In this document: positions 34,255 to 42,383 of the stretch, piece by piece
Position numbering within the stretch: the stretch's first letter is position 1
Layout: every line of letters begins with the position of its first letter
Source: Streptomyces sp. SID3343
GTDB lineage: Bacteria; Actinomycetota; Actinomycetes; Streptomycetales; Streptomycetaceae
Direction of reading: 5' to 3'
Assembly (NCBI RefSeq): GCF_009865215.1
Contig: NZ_WWJX01001423.1
Coordinates: forward strand, 1 to 45,501
Length of the DNA stretch: 45,501 bases
Translations under genes and position numbers: made by a program
The notes under the pieces: model-generated
What the model was told of the DNA's origin: nothing
Databases searched by the model: none
What the model saw: only the letters and a program-made list of their open reading frames with translations

Positions 34255-34910
34255 GAGGCCACCACCCGCAACTCGCGTACGACGCTGTTGAGGACGGCAT
34301 CGGCCGGCAGGTACGTCGACTCGATCTCGACCGAGCCCGCAAGCGCGCGAATCGCGTCACGATTCTCGATGTCGCGGCTCGTGGCCGGTCCCACGGCGGC
34401 GGAACGATGCCTTATGTCCCGGTACTGAGCACGTCGGCGTTCTCGCCGCACCGTCAGGCTCGCCGTCAGGTAGATGTTCAACGTGGCCTGCGGCAGCAAG
34501 GTGACCGCGACGTCCCGACCGACGACCACGATGTTTCGGTGCCGATCGACGATCTCGCGATGCATGTGCAGGATCTCGGAACGCCAGGACTGATCCGAGG
34601 CCACCTGTTTGAGTCGGTCGTCCTGCTCGGGCCCCCAGATCCGGTCGGAAACGTCCTTTCCGCGGTAGAGAATTCTGCCCTCGCCGTCGTGATCCGATTT
34701 TCCCGCGTCGGGCCCGATGCCGGGCCGGTGCTCGATGACGGACCACAGGTCCGCCCTCTTCGGCGAGACGGATTCCCGGCCCAGTGCGTAGGCAACGGCC
34801 CGATAGGTCAATCCACTGTCGAGAAAGACCAATCCGAATCTACGCGCCAGGCCCGTCGCAAGTGTCGTCTTGCCACTCGCGGTCGGACCGTCGATCGAAA
34901 TTGAGAGCAC
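34251..34910 (-). CDS. CMP kinase homologue (accessory copy)
   Basis: A 219-residue kinase. The N-terminus LSISIDGPTASGKTTLATGLA holds the P-loop (8-16); FLDSGLTYRAVAYAL, ILYRGKDVSDRIWGPEQDD and VVVGRDVAVTLLPQATLNIYLTASLTVRRERRRAQ match cytidylate kinase in order. The usual GRD(I/M)GT is GRDVAV, so the nucleotide pocket may differ. Streptomycetes normally keep their housekeeping cmk next to der, which is not seen here, so this is probably a second, dedicated copy. GTG at 34910 chosen by the family start. It lies between HIT and ThiL-like genes in one operon. Confidence 0.82.
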   Translation of the reverse strand: MLSISIDGPTASGKTTLATGLARRFGLVFLDSGLTYRAVAYALGRESVSPKRADLWSVIEHRPGIGPDAGKSDHDGEGRILYRGKDVSDRIWGPEQDDRLKQVASDQSWRSEILHMHREIVDRHRNIVVVGRDVAVTLLPQATLNIYLTASLTVRRERRRAQYRDIRHRSAAVGPATSRDIENRDAIRALAGSVEIESTYLPADAVLNSVVRELRVVAS

Positions 34911-34956
34911 GGATACCTGTTTCCCCTCGAACCGATTTCGTCTGCCGGTGGTGCGG

Positions 34957-35688
34957 TCATGTCCGCCGAAAAGTGGCGGGTGTACTCCTACCGACTCTCG
35001 CAACGTGCGACGTGGCATTGCCTGCGACGTCGGAACTCCATCGACTCGTCCGCACCATCGTTTCGCGCAACAGTTCCGGGCGGATCGAGACCGAATAATC
35101 CCAGAGCGGGTCGGGTATGCCGAGGATCCGCCCGACTATCGAGCGCAGGTATTGACCGCGCACGTGGGATTCCGCGCGATAGAGGCGCATTCCCGTGTCG
35201 TCGAGGCAGAAGAAATAGGAGCCTTGACCGCCGACCGAGGGCAGGTCGTCCAGACTCGGGACCTCTACGGGGGTCAATCCGTCGGCCAGAATCAGCCTGT
35301 TCACGGCTCCACCGGCGATCGGCAGCAGGTGCCAGTGGGCGTGGGAGATGCAGGCCGTCGATGTCATGTCGAGCGACGAGCCGTGCTCCACGATGGTCAG
35401 GGCGCCGAAGGTGTCCAGATAGCGCGGCACGATCTCGGCGAGGAGATCGGCCAGCTCCGCGCTGCCGTCGGAGATCAGTCGAGCGAAGCTCGGATAGTGC
35501 TCGATCGGCAACAACAGCAGGTGTCCGACGCATAACGGAGAAAGGTCCGCGAGGACGCGAAGATGCGCCGTGGCGCAAATGGTTCGACTCTCCGGATCGC
35601 CCTGGTAGACCAGCGAAAAAGCCGTTGCCGAAGAGCCGCGCAGTTCCTCGCACAGATCCGAACCATCACACTGGAATCGGGCGCGCAT
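34957..35688 (-). CDS. HIT-superfamily nucleotide hydrolase/transferase
   Basis: A 243-residue protein. The histidine triad is SHAHWHLLPI (H116, H118, H120). Before it, LADLSPLCVGHLLLLPIEHYPSF is the usual strand-loop; after it, a region ending GQYLRSIVGRILGIPDPLWDYS is like the tail of larger HIT proteins that act on nucleotide-linked phosphates. The N-terminus has Cys at 7 and 13. The ATG at 35688 has GGGGGA upstream. A well-formed promoter lies 65-93 bases before it. First gene of the HIT - CMP kinase - ThiL-like operon; 46 bases separate it from the next. Confidence 0.82.
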   Translation of the reverse strand: MRARFQCDGSDLCEELRGSSATAFSLVYQGDPESRTICATAHLRVLADLSPLCVGHLLLLPIEHYPSFARLISDGSAELADLLAEIVPRYLDTFGALTIVEHGSSLDMTSTACISHAHWHLLPIAGGAVNRLILADGLTPVEVPSLDDLPSVGGQGSYFFCLDDTGMRLYRAESHVRGQYLRSIVGRILGIPDPLWDYSVSIRPELLRETMVRTSRWSSDVAGNATSHVARVGRSTPATFRRT

Positions 35689-35752
35689 ATCTGATCCCCC
35701 ATCCGACGGAGCAGCACGTGAAAAACGTTGCGAAGTCGGCCTCAGGATTGAT

Positions 35753-35781
35753 AACCTACCGTGATCACTTGCCAACTGCAA
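35753..35781 (-). promoter_or_regulatory. Promoter for the HIT - CMP kinase - ThiL-like operon
   Basis: On the minus strand TTGCAG (35781-35776) and TAGGTT (35758-35753) are separated by exactly 17 bases, close to the housekeeping sigma consensus. A transcript would begin near 35746, giving a leader of about 58 bases before the ATG at 35688. Confidence 0.6.
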
Positions 35782-35832
35782 GGATCTTTGACGGAGCGTC
35801 AGATTCCGCTCGGGTCCCAGGTCGGCTTTCTT

Positions 35833-35862
35833 CATGATCCATGGCCGCATGATCCATGGCCG
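35833..35862. repeat. Exact 15-base tandem pair in the divergent gap
   Basis: CATGATCCATGGCCG occurs twice in succession (35833-35847, 35848-35862). The remainder of the 35,689-36,011 gap shows no gene. Given the position between divergent genes, the pair may be a regulator site or a replication slip. Confidence 0.6.
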
Positions 35863-36011
35863 CTCGATCCCCGACCGCACGATGCGTTGCCGTGAATACG
35901 CCGGCCCAGGCATCGGACGAAGATCCGCGATACGGGCGCCGGCACCTGCGCACGCCGAATGCGACCGGGAAGACCATCGATTATCAAATCCGAGGTCCCT
36001 AAACTGCCCGG

Positions 36012-36779
36012 ATGAGACCTTCGACGGCAAAGCTCCTGGACCGCCTGATCCTGCTCGCCGCGACGATCCTCATGGCGGCTCGCCAGTACCACGTGCCGAG
36101 CAAGGATTTCTGGGAGCGGTCTGCCGACGACACGGACTACCTGCCCTTGGTGCTGATCTGCACGATCGGGGTCTTCGGCGCGCTCACTCCCTGCCAGGCG
36201 CTGGTGAAGCGCAGCCTGACCGCAGCGAGGACGGCGACAAGAAACGAGATACTCACGCACCTCGGCGGGGTTCTCAAGATTGCGACCAAGGGATCTTCGC
36301 CGATCGACATCGGCGACGTCGCGCTCTACATCTGGCGGGTCCGGCGCTCGGTCCGACACCCGTGGCACGGTCGCCTCGAACGGGTCGCCGCCTACCGCCT
36401 CGGCAATGTCCAGCCGACGAGATCCTTCGCGCCACCCAAGGGTGTCGGTGTGGTCGGGCTCTGCTGGAAAGAGAACGCCGAGCAGAAAAAGAACGTCGAG
36501 CGACTGGCCGTACGATTGGCGACTGCGGGTGACTTCGAAAGCCATCGCAACGCGCACGGCGAGGACGCGGTGATGGGGCTTTCCTGGCTCGACTTCACGC
36601 GCGTACGTCATCGGGGCGCAGTATTCGCGACGCCGATCAGGAATCGAGCCGGCAATTTCGTCGGGTGCATCAGCGTCGATGCGCGCACGGGCTACGACGT
36701 GCTGGCCGTCCCCGAATTCTGGCAGGAAATCAATTCCCTGAGCCAGACTCTCGGAAAGCGAAGCCTGCAGAACCTCTGA
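36012..36779 (+). CDS. Two-TM membrane protein with GAF-like domain
   Basis: A 255-residue protein. Two hydrophobic segments lie near the N-terminus (LLDRLILLAATILMAA at about 8-23 and YLPLVLICTIGVFGAL at about 43-58). The cytoplasmic remainder resembles a GAF sensor: KGVGVVGLCWKENAEQKKNV, then RGAVFATPIRNRAGNFVGCISVDA. There is no kinase, nuclease or DNA-binding part. It is divergent from the HIT operon and convergent with a second HIT gene 29 bases beyond. Membrane anchoring with a small-molecule sensor suggests signalling or an effector, but this is inference. No strong ribosome site precedes the ATG. Confidence 0.7.
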   Translation: MRPSTAKLLDRLILLAATILMAARQYHVPSKDFWERSADDTDYLPLVLICTIGVFGALTPCQALVKRSLTAARTATRNEILTHLGGVLKIATKGSSPIDIGDVALYIWRVRRSVRHPWHGRLERVAAYRLGNVQPTRSFAPPKGVGVVGLCWKENAEQKKNVERLAVRLATAGDFESHRNAHGEDAVMGLSWLDFTRVRHRGAVFATPIRNRAGNFVGCISVDARTGYDVLAVPEFWQEINSLSQTLGKRSLQNL

Positions 36780-36808
36780 CCGACTCGACGACACCGGCCG
36801 GTCGTTCT

Positions 36809-37468
36809 TTATCGCTTGACGTCGGCACATTCCGATCCGCGTTCCGCAGAATCGCCGGCCGGCTCGGGCTCGGGTGCGAGTGCGGGCTCGGGTGCGACCT
36901 CGGGCGCGGATCCGGCCGCCGGTGTCGCGGCGGGAGCCCACGTCTCGGGATGGCAGTTGGGTACCACCTGCCTGATCCCGCCCCGGGGGTCCTCGACGTC
37001 ACCGAAGGTGCGTGGGATCAGATGGATGTGCAAGTGATCGATGGTGCGACCGGCCGCCCGGCCCTCGTTGACGCCGACGGTCCAGCCGTCCGGCCGGTGG
37101 TCGGCGGAGAGCTTGCGCTGTACGGCCACCATCAGGGCGTACGCGTCGTGCACCTCTGCGGGCGTGAGCTCGAACAAAGACTCGACATGCCGCTTCGGAA
37201 CGATCTCGACATGCCCTTCGGCTGCCGGGAAGTTGTCGTACCTGGCATAGAAAGTGCCGTTTTGCTGGAGGATATTATTCAAGTCCGGACGATTCAGCTT
37301 GCAAAATAAACAGTCCGGCGCCCCCGATGCCTCGGCGGGAGCCGAATCCCGGTCGTGAGCTGCAATTTCCCGGTTTGCCCGCACACCGAACATCCGGGAC
37401 AACTTTCCGATCACTCCGTTTCGTGACCCGATACCCCGATCACCGTGATTTGGCACATGTGTACTCAC
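36809..37468 (-). CDS. HIT-family protein (HINT/Ap4A hydrolase type) with acidic Pro/Ala tail
   Basis: A 219-residue protein. The core starts at DCLFCKLNRPDLNNILQQNGTFYARYDNFPAAEGHVEIVPKRH and contains the full triad DHLHIHLIPR (H145, H147, H149). C53 and C56 are the two Cys of a possible zinc site. Residues 1-50 are a charged extension, and about 175-219 is an Ala/Pro/Glu-rich tail not normal for HINT proteins. The GTG at 37468 has AGGAGG nine bases upstream. Likely activity is hydrolysis of a nucleoside phosphoramidate or dinucleotide. Lies in the same unusual cluster as the first HIT gene. Confidence 0.85.
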   Translation of the reverse strand: MSTHVPNHGDRGIGSRNGVIGKLSRMFGVRANREIAAHDRDSAPAEASGAPDCLFCKLNRPDLNNILQQNGTFYARYDNFPAAEGHVEIVPKRHVESLFELTPAEVHDAYALMVAVQRKLSADHRPDGWTVGVNEGRAAGRTIDHLHIHLIPRTFGDVEDPRGGIRQVVPNCHPETWAPAATPAAGSAPEVAPEPALAPEPEPAGDSAERGSECADVKR

Positions 37469-37540
37469 CGTGAGACGCCTCCTGTTGCGGATTCGTGCGC
37501 GACCCCGTGACTGTACCGGCACGCAACTGCGCGCGATCCG

Positions 37541-37562
37541 GCAATACCGATGCAATACCGAT
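37541..37562 (-). promoter_or_regulatory. Two exact 11-base direct repeats upstream of the second HIT gene
   Basis: GCAATACCGAT occurs at 37541-37551 and 37552-37562, 73-94 bases before the GTG at 37468. The adjacent one-turn spacing suits cooperative binding by a regulator. Confidence 0.45.
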
Positions 37563-37678
37563 CCGACTGCCGTCGCGAGGCAAGCGAACAGATGGGTATC
37601 GGTGATTCTCCGAAGACCGTGATCTTTATCGGAGTCGAATGAGCCTGACGTTGCCGCAGCGAAACACTCGACGGCATG

Positions 37679-37848
37679 CTAGTCGACCAATCCGGCCGGC
37701 CCGACCGCAAAATAACCCCGCTCGGACGGGATGCCCAGGTCCTCGGCACGTCGGCGCAGCACTGTTCCAGCAGGTCGCGGGGCATTTCGTCGGCCGCCCA
37801 TTCGATTCCGAAGCGGGCTGCGGCGTCGGGTGCAGTCGACCCGGACAA
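37679..37848 (-). pseudogene. Fragment of an unidentified gene, frameshifted
   Basis: One minus-strand frame reads DAAARFGIEWAADEMPRDLLEQ and then runs into nonsense; a second frame picks up at LRRRAEDLGIPSERGYFAVG and ends PAGLVD with a TAG at 37679. Joining them needs a single-base shift near 37770. Together they look like the C-terminal half of a soluble protein, but I cannot name it. It may be a relic or an error in the sequence. Confidence 0.4.
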
Positions 37849-37889
37849 AGAATGCGTTCGGGTGAATCCGCGTGATCATCGGATCGTCG

Positions 37890-38531
37890 TCACGACGCGG
37901 CCCTGCCGTCCTCCAGCACCACCATGGTCCAGCGCACTCCGGACCGCGCGTGCAGATCGGTGCGCGCGCCCACGTACAACGGCCGGAACCCGAAACGGTC
38001 GGCCAACTCGACGGTCTCCGGCGCGGAGACGTCCCACATTCGTCGGCCCTCGGGGACCGGGCCGTGTCGGAGAGTCATCACCACCCGGGCACCCGGGGCC
38101 GACAGGGTGAGGATCCGTCGCATGCCGGCAAGACGCTCGGCTTCGTCCAGATGCATCCACACGGCGGTGAGCAACACGACGTCGAACGGGCCCTGCACAC
38201 CGGCCAGTTCCGGCAGCGAGTCGTCCACCCACTCGACGCCCGCCCCCGCGTGGATCCGCTCCCCGAGCCGCCGCAGCTCGTCGGTCGGCTCCACCGCGAC
38301 GACCCGGTGACCGAGCGCGGCCAGCGCGGCGGCGTCTCGTCCGCTGCCCGCTCCGAGGTCGACGACCCGGCTCGGGGCGTCCGGGAACAGGTGCAGCACG
38401 TCGCGGTGCACGTCGGCGAAGGTCACCCCCTCGTACTGCTCCGCCAACGCCTCGGCCGCCTCGCCGTACCCGGCCGTCCCACGCGGCCGTGCCGCGCCAC
38501 CAGGCCCTCGCGCTCCCGCCGCAGTACCCAT
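37890..38531 (-). CDS. Class I SAM-dependent methyltransferase
   Basis: A 213-residue protein. SAM motif I is VVDLGAGSGRDAAALAALGHRVVAVEP (about 56-82); FDVVLLTAVWMHLDEAERLAGMRRIL is motif IV with the following helix; ARVVMTLRHGPVPEGRRMWDVS is the last strand pair. Substrate unknown; the compact Rossmann fold without an added domain fits small-molecule methylation. The ATG at 38531 has no strong site, so the real start may be a little downstream. Minus strand, beyond the DUF397 genes. Confidence 0.88.
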   Translation of the reverse strand: MGTAAGARGPGGAARPRGTAGYGEAAEALAEQYEGVTFADVHRDVLHLFPDAPSRVVDLGAGSGRDAAALAALGHRVVAVEPTDELRRLGERIHAGAGVEWVDDSLPELAGVQGPFDVVLLTAVWMHLDEAERLAGMRRILTLSAPGARVVMTLRHGPVPEGRRMWDVSAPETVELADRFGFRPLYVGARTDLHARSGVRWTMVVLEDGRAAS

Positions 38532-38578
38532 GCGAGCACGCTACGCCACGCCGTCGGCCACCACGCGACAGCCGACCC

Positions 38579-38764
38579 TCAAACCCGGCGGACTCCGTCC
38601 AACAACGCGACCCAGGCCGCTTCCGAGACCGCGATCGGACCACGCTCACGCGCTTTGCCGTCCCGCACCGCAGCCGCAGCGGGAAGCGATGCGACTTCCA
38701 CGCAGTCTTCACTGGTTTGCGTCGAGTAGGACGACTTACGCCATGCCAGTGCGGGAGTGGTCAC
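38579..38764 (-). CDS. DUF397 protein, copy 1
   Basis: A 61-residue protein. WRKSSYSTQTSEDCVEVASLPAAAAVRDGKARERGPIAVSEAAW is the complete DUF397 domain. These small proteins are encoded beside XRE-DUF5753 regulators in streptomycetes and act with them in development or antibiotic control; here the regulator is at 39181. The GTG at 38764 lies 4 bases past the stop of the broken copy 2. Confidence 0.9.
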   Translation of the reverse strand: MTTPALAWRKSSYSTQTSEDCVEVASLPAAAAVRDGKARERGPIAVSEAAWVALLDGVRRV

Positions 38765-38767
38765 GGG

Positions 38768-38982
38768 TCATCCCGTCGACGTGGAGCAAGTTGGGAAGCG
38801 CGAACCGCCGGTCAGGCGCAGACCCCAAGGCGCAGCCTGGACTTCGAGGCCACCGCGAGTGCGATCCTTCGTGTCGCGAACCGCCGTCGCCGCCGACGAC
38901 AGGACGGCCTCCACGCAGTCGCTGTCGCTCGGATTCGAGTAGGAAGACGTTCGCCAACCTGTGCGGGACGGTCATGTGTCAT
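38768..38982 (-). pseudogene. DUF397 copy 2, frameshifted
   Basis: The ATG at 38982 gives MTHDRPAQ, then two extra bases (or one missing) before the domain proper, which begins WRTSSYSNPSDSDCVEAVLSS in another frame and continues ATAVRDTKDRTRGGLEV. The C-terminal end is also diverged compared with copies 1 and 3. The order and spacing in the operon show that it arose by tandem duplication. Confidence 0.8.
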
Positions 38983-38998
38983 CTCGACGTCGAGCACA

Positions 38999-39184
38999 TC
39001 AGGGTGCACAAACTGCGGCCAGGAGCAACGCCCAAGATCCACACGGGACTTCAAGGCAGCCGCGAGAGCGGTCTTTGGTGTCTCGCACGGCCGTGACCGC
39101 GTGCAGCGAAGCGGCCTCCACACAGTCGTCGCCCGTGTGTGACGAGTAGGACGACTTACGCCACTGGTGCTGGGGAGCGATCAC
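38999..39184 (-). CDS. DUF397 protein, copy 3
   Basis: A 61-residue intact DUF397 protein: WRKSSYSSHTGDDCVEAASLHAVTAVRDTKDRSRGCLEV, then WALLLAAVCAP. Its ATG overlaps the stop of the XRE regulator by four bases, so the two are translated together. It is nearer in sequence to the broken copy 2 than to copy 1 in the VRDTKDR region. Confidence 0.92.
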   Translation of the reverse strand: MIAPQHQWRKSSYSSHTGDDCVEAASLHAVTAVRDTKDRSRGCLEVPCGSWALLLAAVCAP

Positions 39185-40014
39185 AGCTCTTCCAATCTCT
39201 GCGTGATGAATGTCTTGGTCTCGTCCGGCGGCAACGCTTGGTCGGCCAGGTGCCTCAACAGCCGTCGGTAGCGCCGAACCTCACGAGGTTTGTCCTTGGA
39301 CAGCATGCCGCCGGAGTACTCGACGTAAGCCACACTCGGGTCACGCACATCCGCGAAATCGAAGATCGTGACTCCGCCGGAGAAGGCGGCATCGGTCGCC
39401 TTGTCGGGGATCGCCCAGATGTCCACCGTCGGCAACTCGGCCAAGTCCAAGAAGTGCTTCAGCTGTGCCTTCAGAACGTCGCGCCCACCGGTCTCCAGGT
39501 AGAAGGCGCTGGGGCCGATGACGGCCGTCAAGTCCGCGGGATTCTCACCGGTGATGGCAGCTCGGCGACGCAGCCGGACCTCGACGATCCCTTCCGCGCT
39601 CTCCGGCTCGTTCGGATTGGGAGGCGTGATTGCCTCGGCGTACTCGCGACACTGGAGAAGCCCTGGGATCAAGCCGCCGTTCGCCACTGCGATCTCCGAA
39701 GCCTGAGCTTCCAGCGAGATGTAGTCCTCCAGGACGGAACCGACTACATCGCCGTACTCAAGCCACCATCGATGGTCGTCCGAGCCGGCATGCAGATCCT
39801 GCAAAGCTTGGGACTCGCCGTCCTTGACGTCGTACAGGCCACAGAGGCGGTAGAGGTCGTGGCGAGTGAGGGCTACCCGGCTCGTCTCGATGCGCGACAC
39901 CTTGGATTTGCTCCAGCCGAGCGCATCCGCAACCCCGTCGACCGTGTAACCGGCGTCCAGGCGCAGTGTTCGCAGTTCGATACCGAGACGCCTCCGTTGC
40001 CGCATCGCAGGCAT
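39181..40014 (-). CDS. XRE-family regulator with DUF5753 domain
   Basis: A 277-residue regulator. The helix-turn-helix is LGIELRTLRLDAGYTVDGVADALGWSKSKVSRIETSRVALTRHDL; the DUF5753 ligand-like domain occupies about 95-265 (YISLEAQASEIAVANGGLIPGLLQCREYAEAI, then RRRAAITGENPADLTAVIGPSAF). The ATG at 40014 has GGGGGTGG just upstream. A longer reading exists but starts outside the domain. It heads the DUF397 operon and is divergent from a HATPase gene, the usual three-part set in streptomycetes. Confidence 0.93.
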   Translation of the reverse strand: MPAMRQRRRLGIELRTLRLDAGYTVDGVADALGWSKSKVSRIETSRVALTRHDLYRLCGLYDVKDGESQALQDLHAGSDDHRWWLEYGDVVGSVLEDYISLEAQASEIAVANGGLIPGLLQCREYAEAITPPNPNEPESAEGIVEVRLRRRAAITGENPADLTAVIGPSAFYLETGGRDVLKAQLKHFLDLAELPTVDIWAIPDKATDAAFSGGVTIFDFADVRDPSVAYVEYSGGMLSKDKPREVRRYRRLLRHLADQALPPDETKTFITQRLEEL

Positions 40015-40212
40015 GTGCCACCCCCTTGCATCCTGTGTGCATGTGCATCCTCCCCCACGTGTGCGAGAGCCCCGAGCGATTAACCCCTTTCGAGTGAATG
40101 ACCCCGCCTCGCGTTGCATGCAACCTGTCGCACGTTCAATCATGACCACGGCCGCAAGGACGGCCACCCTGTGCACAGGGGCACCGAGCCGCGCCCAACC
40201 ACGGGAGGTCCG

Positions 40213-40668
40213 ATGTCCTCAGCCACTCACCCCACACACCCCGCGCCACCCGCGACGACACCAAGCGGCGAACCCGCCCTCGTCGTCACGTGCGGCGCCC
40301 ACGGCAAGAACGCGCGGGCGGTGCGCGACCTCGTCTCGGTCGCCGCCGAACTCGCCGGCGCCGGCGACACGGCAACGGACGATCTCCGTTCCGCCGTCGG
40401 GGAGTTGTTCGCCAACTGCGTCACCCACCTGCCCGGCACCACCGTGCATGTGGAAGCGCGACACGATCGCTCGACCCGCCGATTCACCGTCCACGTCGAC
40501 GACCACGACGACACCCGGGTGCTGTTCCCCCACGAAGGGCCCGCACCGGCCACCGAGGCGGAGTCCGGCTACGGCCTCCACCTCGTGCACCACCTGACCG
40601 ACCGCTGCGGGGTCATCCCCCTCCCGGCCGGCCGAGGCAAACGTGTCTGGTTCACCATCTCCATCTGA
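40213..40668 (+). CDS. HATPase (anti-sigma/RsbW-like ATP-binding protein)
   Basis: A 151-residue single-domain GHKL ATPase. The N-box SAVGELFANCVTH has Glu64 and Asn68; the G-box is ESGYGLHLVHHLTDRCGV; the end is RGKRVWFTI. The ATG at 40213 has GGGAGG six bases upstream. Proteins of this type beside XRE-DUF5753 and DUF397 genes are thought to be regulatory partners; the target is unknown. Confidence 0.9.
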   Translation: MSSATHPTHPAPPATTPSGEPALVVTCGAHGKNARAVRDLVSVAAELAGAGDTATDDLRSAVGELFANCVTHLPGTTVHVEARHDRSTRRFTVHVDDHDDTRVLFPHEGPAPATEAESGYGLHLVHHLTDRCGVIPLPAGRGKRVWFTISI

Positions 40669-40734
40669 GTTACCAGGCCGCGGGCCCACCGGACGCGGAA
40701 GGGCACGGCCGAGCACCACAACCGAGAACACAAC

Positions 40735-40789
40735 GCGAGGGCGCCCGGCCCCCGAGGACGCGAACCACATCCGTCCCGGGCGCACTCGC
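40735..40789. terminator. Possible bidirectional terminator between convergent genes
   Basis: GCGCCCGG (40741-40748) pairs with CCGGGCGC (40776-40783); after one mismatch GCGAG pairs with CTCGC. The loop is 27 bases. The gap 40,669-40,949 lies between the stops of the HATPase and MFS genes and shows no gene. Confidence 0.45.
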
Positions 40790-40949
40790 GGCATCACCGG
40801 CGACCGACATGGCGTTTCACGGGTCGGGCCCGCCCGCCGGAGCCGACCGCGCGCGATGGGCCCGGGACCGGCGCTCGGCCACGCGTTACCGCGTCTCGCG
40901 GTGATCAGGTTTCAAGGCTCGACGCTGTGAGCGAGGTTGGCGGTACCGA

Positions 40950-42350
40950 TCAGACGTCCGTCTTGCGGACTCGGGGGGCTATCAGGGCTCCCAGCAACGC
41001 CACGCCCAGCATGATCGCGAAGATCAGCGTGAAGACGCCGCTGTCCCGACCGGTTCCCTCGTGCAGGGCGGCGAAGATCGCGCCGCCCAGGCCGACCATC
41101 ACGATCGTGCCCAGCGAGTCCGCCACCTGGAGCGAGGAGGAGTTCGTGCCCGAGTCCTCCGGGGTGGACAGGTCGAGCGTGAGCACGCTCACCGCCGAGA
41201 TCGCCATCCCCATGCCCGCGCCGCCGAAGAACCAGCCCACCGTGACCGTCCACGCCGGCATCCCCGGCACCAGCGCCAGCAGCGCCCCGCCGATCGCCAC
41301 CGCGACGAGCAGGAAGCCCACCCGCACCAGCCGAGGCCGCCGCGTCCGCGAGGCGCGTCCCTGATACCAGGAGCCCATCGACCAGGACAACGCGCCGGCG
41401 GTCAGCGTCAGGCCCGCCTGCGTCGGCGACAACCCGTGCTCGCTGATCAGCATCAGCGGCACGAACGACTCCACCGCGAAGAACGAGCCCGCGATCACGC
41501 CCCGCGACAGGATCACCGCAGGCAACCCGCGCTCGGCCCGCAGCGTGCCCTTGGGCAGCAGCCGAGGCACCGTCATCGCCATGCACGCCAGGCCGACCAC
41601 GAGCAGGACCACGCCCACCACGTTCAGGTGCTGCCCTCCGTACTGGAGCATCCCCGCGCCCACCGAGGCCCCGACCGCCGCGCCGATCCGGCGCCGGTTC
41701 ATCCGCGCGCCCGGCACGGACTCGCCCTTCATCCGCTTGATCTGCGGCATCATCATCGCGATCGGCAGCGCGACCAGGACCGGGATCGCCAGGAACACCC
41801 AGCGCCACCCGAGGTGATCGGTGACCAGACCCGACACCGGCGGCCCCACGATCGACGGCAACACCCAGGCCGCCGAGAACGCCGAGAACACCCGGGGCCG
41901 CAGGTCCGACGGATATGCCCGCCCCACCACCACGTACAGCGACACGATCACCAAGCCGCCGCCGAGCCCCTGCACCGCGCGGCCCAGGATGAACGGCCAC
42001 ATCGACTGCGCCGTGCCCGCGAGCACGAGCCCCAGCGCGAACGCGCCGATCCCGCCGAACAGCGGCAACCGGGGCCCACGCGCGTCACACCACTCACCGG
42101 AGAAGACCATCGCGAGCAGGCTGGTGGTGAAGAACGCGGAGAACGCGAGCGCGTAGAGCGGTACCCCGTGGAGTTCCTTGACCGCCACCGGCATCGCGGT
42201 CCCCACCGCCATCGCCTCGAAGGCGATCAGCAGCACGACGGAGACGATTCCGAGGGTCAAGTGGAGATAGGGCCGGGTCAGTACACCGGGCTCCGTGTCG
42301 GACTTCTCGGCACGGCGTCGTGCTCGCTTCGACTCTCCCACTGCTGTCAC
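40950..42350 (-). CDS. MFS drug-exporter-type transporter
   Basis: A 466-residue membrane protein with a cytoplasmic basic tail (1-25) and about 12-14 helices. VAVKELHGVPLYALAFSAFFTTSLLAMVFSGEWCDARGPRLPLFGG covers the loop 2-3 motif A region, and GRAVQGLGGGLVIVSLYVVVGRAYPSDLRPRVFSAFSAAWVLPSIVGPPVSGLVTDHLGWRWVF is motif B/C, typical of drug:H+ antiporters. Start GTG at 42350. Tandem 18-base repeats lie upstream. Substrate unknown. Confidence 0.88.
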   Translation of the reverse strand: MTAVGESKRARRRAEKSDTEPGVLTRPYLHLTLGIVSVVLLIAFEAMAVGTAMPVAVKELHGVPLYALAFSAFFTTSLLAMVFSGEWCDARGPRLPLFGGIGAFALGLVLAGTAQSMWPFILGRAVQGLGGGLVIVSLYVVVGRAYPSDLRPRVFSAFSAAWVLPSIVGPPVSGLVTDHLGWRWVFLAIPVLVALPIAMMMPQIKRMKGESVPGARMNRRRIGAAVGASVGAGMLQYGGQHLNVVGVVLLVVGLACMAMTVPRLLPKGTLRAERGLPAVILSRGVIAGSFFAVESFVPLMLISEHGLSPTQAGLTLTAGALSWSMGSWYQGRASRTRRPRLVRVGFLLVAVAIGGALLALVPGMPAWTVTVGWFFGGAGMGMAISAVSVLTLDLSTPEDSGTNSSSLQVADSLGTIVMVGLGGAIFAALHEGTGRDSGVFTLIFAIMLGVALLGALIAPRVRKTDV

Positions 42351-42383
42351 CGAGACAGCCTAAAGGGTTGTCACATATACGCC

